DNA of 64,000 bases, from assembly GCF_025685625.1 (NCBI RefSeq), contig NZ_JAGSYI010000002.1, positions 558,001-622,000 of the forward strand, written 5' to 3'. Positions 59,555 to 64,000 of this stretch are shown here, piece after piece. The stretch's first letter is position 1, and every line of letters begins with the position of its first letter. A program made the translations under genes and the position numbers. The notes beneath the pieces were generated by a model. That model saw only the letters and a program-made list of their open reading frames with translations, did not search any database and was not told where the DNA came from. The stretch is from Acidicapsa acidisoli. Lineage in GTDB: Bacteria > Acidobacteriota > Terriglobia > Terriglobales > Acidobacteriaceae.

Positions 59555-60754
59555 GTGGCTGCAAGAAAAAAGGGTCGAATCTGGCTCTGGATCAGCATCG
59601 TCGTAGTCGTGGTTCTCGTCGGAGCAGGCGCCGGCATCGCTCATCTCGCCTCCGGCACCCGGCTCGATCCCAACAAGATCGGAAAGGTCACCCGCGGAGA
59701 CGTCGCAAAATCCGTCGTCGCCACGGGCAAAATCACGCCGATCACCCAGGTTGAGGTTAAGTCCAAGGCTTCCGGCATCGTGCAGCAGCTCTTTGTCGAC
59801 ATCAACAATGTTGTCCGCAAGGGTCAGCCGCTCGCCCAGCTTGACCAGCAGGAGATCTCAGACCAGGTCGCCGCTCAGCGCGCTCAACTCGCCGCCCAGC
59901 AGGCCAACGTCACCAACTTCGAAGCAGCCATCGAGCAGGATAAGGTCAACGCCGCCGCTCCCGACCTTCCCATGTATAAGGTCACTCTCGACCGCAACAA
60001 CGAGATGGTCAAGCAGGGCCTCGTACCCCAGCAAAACCTTGACAACGCCAACCGCGACTACCTCGCCGCCCTCACCAAGCGCGACGCCTCCAAAGCTCAG
60101 ATCGGCGTCGACAACGCCAAGCTCAAGCAGGCACTCGCCCAGGTGCAGCAGAGCGAAGCCAGCCTCAAGCAGCTCGAAGAGCAGCTCGGCTACACCACTA
60201 TCGTCGCACCCATGGACGGCGTCGTTCTCTCGCGCGACGTCGAAATCGGCGACGCAGTCAGCTCCATCCTTGTCCTCGGCTCCACGGCCACACTCGTCAT
60301 GACTGTGGGCGACACCACCGAGGTCTACGTCAAGGGCAAAGTAGACGAAGCCGACATCGCCCACGTCTACATGGGCCAGCCTGCGCGCATCAAGGTTGAA
60401 AGCTTCCGCGACCGTTACTTCCAGGGCAAGGTCACCAAGATCTCACCGATGGGCGTCGAAAAAGACAACGTCACTACTTTTGAAGTCCGCGTCTCGATCA
60501 ATAACCCCGGCGGAGAACTCAAAGCACAGATGACCGCCAACGCCGAAATCCTCCTCGACGAACACAAGAACGTGCTCACCGTCCCGGAGAATGCGGTGAT
60601 CTACGACAACATGAAGAACGCCTCCGTCGAAATCCCCGACAAGGCCCAGAAAGAGGGCAAGCGTAAGATTCCTGTCAAGGTCGGCCTCTCCAACGGGTCG
60701 GTTACCGAATTGCTCAGCGGCCTCAAGGAAGGCGACCAGGTCGTGCTCCAGTAA
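59555..60754 (+). CDS. HlyD/MacA-type efflux adaptor (membrane fusion protein)
   Basis: The 399-aa protein starts at GTG, marked by a GGAGG 5 bases upstream. One N-terminal membrane helix (IWLWISIVVVVVLVGAGAG) is followed by a biotinyl-lipoyl half (VTRGDVAKSVVATGKITPIT), a long coiled coil (QVAAQRAQLAAQQANVTNFE and NAKLKQALAQVQQSEASLKQ), the second lipoyl half (IVAPMDGVVLSRDVEIGD) and beta-barrel and membrane-proximal domains (AQMTANAEILLDEHKNVLT). It resembles MacA. No MacB ATPase follows: a perfect hairpin lies just after the stop. It could partner with the TolC-type protein at 47.5 kb. Confidence 0.87.
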   Translation: MAARKKGRIWLWISIVVVVVLVGAGAGIAHLASGTRLDPNKIGKVTRGDVAKSVVATGKITPITQVEVKSKASGIVQQLFVDINNVVRKGQPLAQLDQQEISDQVAAQRAQLAAQQANVTNFEAAIEQDKVNAAAPDLPMYKVTLDRNNEMVKQGLVPQQNLDNANRDYLAALTKRDASKAQIGVDNAKLKQALAQVQQSEASLKQLEEQLGYTTIVAPMDGVVLSRDVEIGDAVSSILVLGSTATLVMTVGDTTEVYVKGKVDEADIAHVYMGQPARIKVESFRDRYFQGKVTKISPMGVEKDNVTTFEVRVSINNPGGELKAQMTANAEILLDEHKNVLTVPENAVIYDNMKNASVEIPDKAQKEGKRKIPVKVGLSNGSVTELLSGLKEGDQVVLQ

Positions 60755-60760
60755 GTTCCC

Positions 60761-60788
60761 GTTATCCCGCACTTAGTTGCGGGATAAC
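60761..60788 (+). terminator. Perfect 11-bp hairpin after the adaptor gene
   Basis: The arms GTTATCCCGCA (60761-60771) and TGCGGGATAAC (60778-60788) pair perfectly around a 6-base loop, 7 bp after the stop. There is no T-run, so either termination is imperfect or it blocks exonucleases. Confidence 0.6.
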
Positions 60789-60838
60789 TCAATGCGGCGT
60801 TTCATCGCAATGTTCGTTTCCGGACACAGGAGTTGCAA

Positions 60839-60874
60839 ATGCGGACAAGGCCTCGAAACAACAATCCTCCGCAT
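60839..60874. promoter_or_regulatory. Possible enhancer site for the sigma-54 promoter
   Basis: ATGCGGA (60839-60845) and TCCGCAT (60868-60874) are inverted repeats 22 bases apart, 44-79 bp upstream of the sigma-54 -24 element. This fits an activator site, but the position is closer than usual and the assignment is inferred. Confidence 0.35.
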
Positions 60875-60917
60875 CTCCGCAAAACACTTAGAATGAGCAT
60901 GATGCACTCCGGCATCT

Positions 60918-60934
60918 TTGGCACGTGGGATGCT
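60918..60934 (+). promoter_or_regulatory. Sigma-54 promoter (-24/-12) of the DUF4097 gene
   Basis: TTGGCACGTGGGATGCT matches the YTGGCACGrNNNTTGCW consensus at all but the purine position and one T. The GG (60920-60921) and GC (60932-60933) are spaced exactly as required. Its transcript should start near 60945, 85 bp before the DUF4097 gene. Confidence 0.75.
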
Positions 60935-61029
60935 ACTTATCTGGCAACGAGAATAAGGCCGCAGTTGCGAAGATTCTCCGCGGCTCCCATAACGGCAATT
61001 GACCCGGCAATCACCCTGTGAGGAACGAT

Positions 61030-61881
61030 ATGAAGCATTGGATTCCCGCAACTGTCCCAGTACTAGGTCTCGTATTCGCTCTCAGCGCAATCCCGGCGCT
61101 GGCCAGCGAGGCTACCTTCGAACGCACGCTCTCCGTTTCCGGCGCAGTTACGCTGCACATCTCGACCGGCTCTGGTTACATCCATATCAAGCCCGGCTCC
61201 GATGACAAGGTGCATGTCTTCGGCCGCGTCAAATCGTCCGGCTTCGGCGGCAGCGAAGACCGCGTCCGCGACATCGCCGCGCATCCGCCGATTGAGCAGA
61301 CCGGCAGCATCCTCCGTATCGGCGGGCACCAGGAGAACATGCACAACATCTCCATCGATTACGAAGTCGAAGCCCCAGCCCGCGCGTTTCTCGATGCCGG
61401 TTCGGGCTCAGGAGACATCACCGATGACGGCGTCGGCGTCAACGCCCGCCTGAACACCGGCTCCGGCACCATCCACGCCACTGGCCTCAAAGAGAGCTTT
61501 ACCGTTGAAACCGGCTCAGGAGATATCTACGCTGAGCAATCCGGCTCTGGCGACATTAAGGCCAACACCGGCTCCGGCACCATCGAAATCAAGAACATCT
61601 CTGGCGGCCTGCGCGCCCAGACTGGCTCCGGAGACATCAAGCTTGGCGGTCAGGCTAAAGCAGACTGGCGCGTTACTACCGGTTCTGGCAGCGTCGAACT
61701 CTGGCCTGACCACTCCGGATTCACGCTCGACGCCTCAACTGGCTCAGGTGATATCAAAACCGACCACGAAATGCTCGTGCAAGGTTCGATAGAGAGCCAC
61801 CACCACATCACAGGCAAAATCAACGGAGGCGGCCCCACAGTGCGGGTCGAAACCGGCTCCGGAGACATCCGCGTCCACTAG
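61030..61881 (+). CDS. Secreted DUF4097 beta-strand repeat protein
   Basis: The 283-aa protein has a signal peptide (VPVLGLVFALSAIPALAS) and a right-handed beta-helix-like series in which the motif T/S-G-S-G-D/T-I recurs about 12 times (for example TGSGYIHI, SGSGDITDD, TGSGTIHA, TGSGDIKLG). This is the DUF4097 type. Regular Gly/Ser spacing gives a stack of short strands. Such proteins are common in the bacterial envelope, sometimes next to LiaI/PspC-like stress proteins, and may sense cell-wall damage; no such partner is adjacent here. GAGGAACGAT precedes the ATG at 61030. A sigma-54 promoter lies upstream, so expression needs an activator. Confidence 0.85.
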   Translation: MKHWIPATVPVLGLVFALSAIPALASEATFERTLSVSGAVTLHISTGSGYIHIKPGSDDKVHVFGRVKSSGFGGSEDRVRDIAAHPPIEQTGSILRIGGHQENMHNISIDYEVEAPARAFLDAGSGSGDITDDGVGVNARLNTGSGTIHATGLKESFTVETGSGDIYAEQSGSGDIKANTGSGTIEIKNISGGLRAQTGSGDIKLGGQAKADWRVTTGSGSVELWPDHSGFTLDASTGSGDIKTDHEMLVQGSIESHHHITGKINGGGPTVRVETGSGDIRVH

Positions 61882-61906
61882 CTGCGCGAGTCGCTAGTGA
61901 ACAAAC

Positions 61907-61969
61907 GGCCAGCGAACCGTGCACTTCCCACGGCAGTTGCCCCCTGCCTGTGCTTACTGGTCGCTGGCC
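61907..61969 (+). repeat. Long hairpin element after the DUF4097 gene
   Basis: 9-bp arms GGCCAGCGA (61907-61915) and TCGCTGGCC (61961-61969) enclose a smaller hairpin (GGCAG/CTGCC). A GTCGCTAGTG phrase just upstream is related to one arm. It may be a REP-like or RNA structural element. Confidence 0.5.
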
Positions 61970-61989
61970 ATCATTAAAAAGCGTTCCTC

Positions 61990-62033
61990 GGCGAGGTCTG
62001 AAAGGCTCCACGGGACGGGCCTCGCCTTTTTTT
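61990..62033 (+). terminator. Rho-independent terminator after the DUF4097 gene
   Basis: GGCGAGG (61990-61996) pairs with CCTCGCC (62020-62026) and is followed directly by seven T. The loop is 23 bases, somewhat long. Confidence 0.75.
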
Positions 62034-62256
62034 AACGTCAAAAATACAGACTTTCACTCCCTCACGCAAACCCTCTCAAATACCCCCGCGTCCTCCCGCT
62101 TCAATTAGACCCATTCCAATAGCAAAATCCCATCCCCGCGTCGATTTCCCATTTCGGAACTACAACGTAAACGGAATTCTGATTCATGTTTCAAACAACT
62201 GTTTCACGGAGCTACACTTCATCCCATCCGCCCCCAGAATCAGGAGATATTCCACT

Positions 62257-62616
62257 GTGTCCGAAACTGTCCACACCGGTATTTCTGACAACTCCCTTGG
62301 AGCCGTCAGCTACCTCACTCTAATTCCTGCGATCGTCTTCCTGGCTATCGCCCCTTACAACCGGAGTGCATACGTGCGCTTCCATTCCTGGCAATCCATC
62401 ATCGTCGGCGCGATCGCGTTCCTCGTCAACTTCGTCCTTAGTTCCCTGATGCAGTCGACCTCGTTCGTCAGCCCGCGTGTATTTCTCACTCTCAGCGCAT
62501 TGATCGGCGTCGCTTATATGCTCGTCATGATCCTTTGCGCAGTCCGCGCCCTCAACGGCAAACTCTTCAAGCTCCCTTTGGTCGGTGCCTGGGCCGAACG
62601 CCAGGCAAACCGTTAA
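62257..62616 (+). CDS. Small DUF4870/Tic20-like membrane protein
   Basis: The 119-aa protein starts at GTG, with AGGAG about 10 bases upstream. It has three or four hydrophobic helices: AVSYLTLIPAIVFLAIAPYN, then VRFHSWQSIIVGAIAFLVNF, VFLTLSALIGVAYMLVMILC. The RFHSWQS segment and spacing are typical of DUF4870-type small membrane proteins found in many bacteria with unknown role. A perfectly paired hairpin lies about 160 bp after the stop. It is not in an obvious operon. Confidence 0.7.
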   Translation: MSETVHTGISDNSLGAVSYLTLIPAIVFLAIAPYNRSAYVRFHSWQSIIVGAIAFLVNFVLSSLMQSTSFVSPRVFLTLSALIGVAYMLVMILCAVRALNGKLFKLPLVGAWAERQANR

Positions 62617-63082
62617 CCCCACGGACGTTCCCTCAAAAGAGCGCCCACATTTCGATCATCCTTGTAACTCCAGCTTGTCTCTCCACTTGGACAAGCCTCA
62701 CCCGCTGAACGGATATCTGGCTCCGGCAATGCGCAGGCGCCAGCGACCTCAACCATCAGCCCTCCCCTCAACATCTCGCCCATCCTTGCCTCGTCCCAAC
62801 GAGCCAAGGATGGGCCTTATAACTTTCGGATAACATCCACTGGTATTTTCTAAATTCTGCGGAACAACTCCCATCGCAAACTAAATCGATTGCGTTGAAA
62901 GTCGCAGCGAAGAAGCCAAATCTTCCCATTCGGATCGCATCCGAGGACGTCGCAAATCCCTTGACATCGCCACTTCCGGTCAACTAATCTCGCGGCGCTT
63001 CCATCGCGACCTCGCGGCGAACGCGAACGGCCACTCCTCGAATTCAACGCGAATATAGCCAATGTCTACGGGAGAGCTACCA
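62617..63082. other. Gene-free region before the PUD protein
   Basis: 466 bp without a gene. It contains the hairpin at 62778-62815. A poor sigma-54-like sequence at about 62719 is listed among rejected items. The PUD gene start at 63083 has GGGAG upstream. Confidence 0.45.
62778..62815. terminator. Strong 15-bp hairpin
   Basis: GCCCATCCTTG pairs with CAAGGATGGGC over 11 bp, then, after one C-C mismatch, CTCG pairs with CGAG around a TCCCAA loop. It lies 160 bp after the small membrane protein gene. It has no T-run and may be the end of that transcript or a small RNA. Confidence 0.55.
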
Positions 63083-64000
63083 ATGAGATTCCGGACTTCC
63101 ATACCGCGCCTTCCTGGCAAGGCCGTGTACATGCTCGCGCTTTTGCTTTGCATTCTCGCATCGTCCTCGGTCCTTGCGTGGTCCGATCCTGCGATCCCCG
63201 CAGGCCACATCCGCGTTCACTACTTTCGCCCGGACGGCAACTACAGCGGCTGGACAATCTATGCCTTCGACAACACCACCGAAAACACCGGCAACTACGG
63301 CGGCGGCCCTGTTCAGGTGACCGGAACCGACAGCTATGGAGCCTACTTTGACGTCGGCGTGACCACCGGCGCGCAGGAAGTCGGAATCATCATCCACAAC
63401 CCCACCGCCTCAGGCGGCGACCAGAAGGACACCCCCAACAATCTCTTCGTCGATCCTTCAACGCAGGGCTTCGAGTACTGGGCCTATTCCGGCATAGCCA
63501 AGCTCTACACATCGCCGATTAACCTGACCAATCCCACCGCCATTCTGCCCGGATACGTCCGCGTTCACTACCACCGCACGGACGGCAATTACAGCGGATG
63601 GACGATCTACGCCTTCTTCGATACAACCGAATTCGCAGGCGATTACAACAGCGGCCTCGTGCCTGTAACCAATACCGACTCATACGGCGCATACTTCGAT
63701 GTAGCAGTCGTCGCCAACGCCCAGAATCTCGGCCTTATCATCCACAATCCCTCGGCATCCGGCGGCGATCAGAAAGACCCAGGTCCGAATGAGTTTGTCG
63801 ATCCCACGACCGAAGGCTTCGAATACTGGGGCTACACCGGAATCGGCAAGCTCTACAAGAGCCAGCCGAGCCTCACCAATCCCAACGCACTGTTGCCCGG
63901 CTATGCCCGCATTCACTACTACCGGCCCGACGGCAACTACGCCAACTGGTCCGTCTACGCCTTTAACGACACCGCCGAATACACCGGCGACTACAACGAC
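63083..64000 (+). CDS. Secreted protein of tandem CBM41/PUD domains (3' partial)
   Basis: The gene runs off the right edge; 306 codons are visible from the ATG at 63083, which has GGGAGAGCTACC upstream. A signal peptide (VYMLALLLCILASSSVLAW) leads to three repeats of the pullulanase-associated domain (PUD, CBM41-type): GHIRVHYFRPDGNYSGWTIY, GYVRVHYHRTDGNYSGWTIY and GYARIHYYRPDGNYANWSVY, each followed by DVGVTTGAQEVGIIIHNP-like text. CBM41 binds alpha-glucans such as glycogen and starch; Trp and Tyr in NYSGWTIYAF are ligand contacts. A pullulanase or other amylase domain could follow beyond the edge. Confidence 0.82.
   Translation, partial: MRFRTSIPRLPGKAVYMLALLLCILASSSVLAWSDPAIPAGHIRVHYFRPDGNYSGWTIYAFDNTTENTGNYGGGPVQVTGTDSYGAYFDVGVTTGAQEVGIIIHNPTASGGDQKDTPNNLFVDPSTQGFEYWAYSGIAKLYTSPINLTNPTAILPGYVRVHYHRTDGNYSGWTIYAFFDTTEFAGDYNSGLVPVTNTDSYGAYFDVAVVANAQNLGLIIHNPSASGGDQKDPGPNEFVDPTTEGFEYWGYTGIGKLYKSQPSLTNPNALLPGYARIHYYRPDGNYANWSVYAFNDTAEYTGDYND
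63203..64000 (+). repeat. 348-bp PUD-domain repeats
   Basis: Repeats start at 63203, 63551 and 63899, exactly 348 bp apart (116 codons). The third is cut by the window end. DNA divergence is moderate, more than in the Ig-like repeats. Confidence 0.8.

Larger units (their letters stand above)
61882..62256. other. Intergenic region with a structured element and a terminator
   Basis: 375 bp between the DUF4097 gene and the next. It holds a GGCCAGCGA/TCGCTGGCC hairpin (61907-61969) and a rho-independent terminator (61990-62033). The following 220 bp show nothing. Confidence 0.5.

Noticed and set aside
62717-62735. Second sigma-54-like site (CTGGCTCC, then ATGCG)
   Set aside because: Spacing is right but four consensus positions differ, and it is 350 bp from the next start codon.

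Overview
The window looks like a chromosomal segment of an Acidobacteriota bacterium, probably class Terriglobia. This is an inference from gene content: very large secreted proteins built from Ig-like repeats, FecR proteins with a Trp/Tyr/Gly-rich tail, a PadR gene followed by a small 'YPRNWRARYG' membrane protein, ligand-sensor ('reg_prop') histidine kinases, ECF42 sigma factors with DGPF partners, and CBM41/PUD-type secreted proteins. Coding density is high, strands alternate often, and most starts have a clear GGAGG-type ribosome site. I see no rRNA, tRNA, CRISPR array, prophage or intact insertion sequence.

Layout. 1-12.2 kb is mainly housekeeping: a GT-C-like membrane protein cut by the left edge, an MFS exporter, a secreted chitobiase-like/Ig protein, a Gfo/Idh/MocA oxidoreductase, an aberrant Lgt-like protein, hypoxanthine phosphoribosyltransferase, deoxyribose-phosphate aldolase, two VOC proteins, a GAF-GAF-PP2C phosphatase and a FecR/DUF6600-like protein. 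12.5-32.3 kb is an exoprotein region: a PQQ beta-propeller enzyme; two convergent giant Ig-like proteins (1569 and 1124 aa) that share the same C-terminal module and carry a Cys pair in every repeat; an ester cyclase; a Sel1 protein; a SurA-like/DsbA-like fusion; a small eight-cysteine secreted protein; an STN-domain protein; a LuxR regulator; a PilZ protein; and a BIG2 lipoprotein ending in the same eight-cysteine domain. 32.4-45.9 kb holds regulators and enzymes: a sigma/anti-sigma pair, DUF305 and YVTN beta-propeller proteins, a 1245-aa reg_prop sensor kinase, an ECF42/YciI/RibD-like operon, a GT1 glycosyltransferase with a clear terminator, and an amidohydrolase. 46-64 kb returns to mixed functions: aroA, a TolC-type outer membrane protein, truA, VOC, DinB and M20 peptidase genes, an orphan DppB-type permease, an HNH protein, an SGNH hydrolase, a tightly coupled PadR operon, a RelE/NadS-type toxin-antitoxin pair, a CNNM/CorC protein, an orphan HlyD/MacA-type adaptor, a DUF4097 protein behind a sigma-54 promoter, and the start of a multi-PUD secreted protein.

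The most interesting signal is in 21-32 kb. An eight-cysteine extracellular domain, with a CCxC motif and the exact C-terminal ending CGTGD, occurs twice: once alone and once at the end of a BIG2 lipoprotein. All eight cysteines are kept in both copies. The stand-alone copy is followed on the same strand by a secreted peptidyl-prolyl-isomerase-like/DsbA-like fusion with a CPYC active site, then by an Ig protein that has a C-x4-C pair in each repeat. I infer an oxidative-folding and surface-display module for disulphide-rich exoproteins. Other notable items are the Lgt-like protein lacking conserved residues, heptamer-repeat arrays in inverted orientation before hpt, a perfect 22-bp palindrome before truA, and the sigma-54 promoter before the DUF4097 gene.
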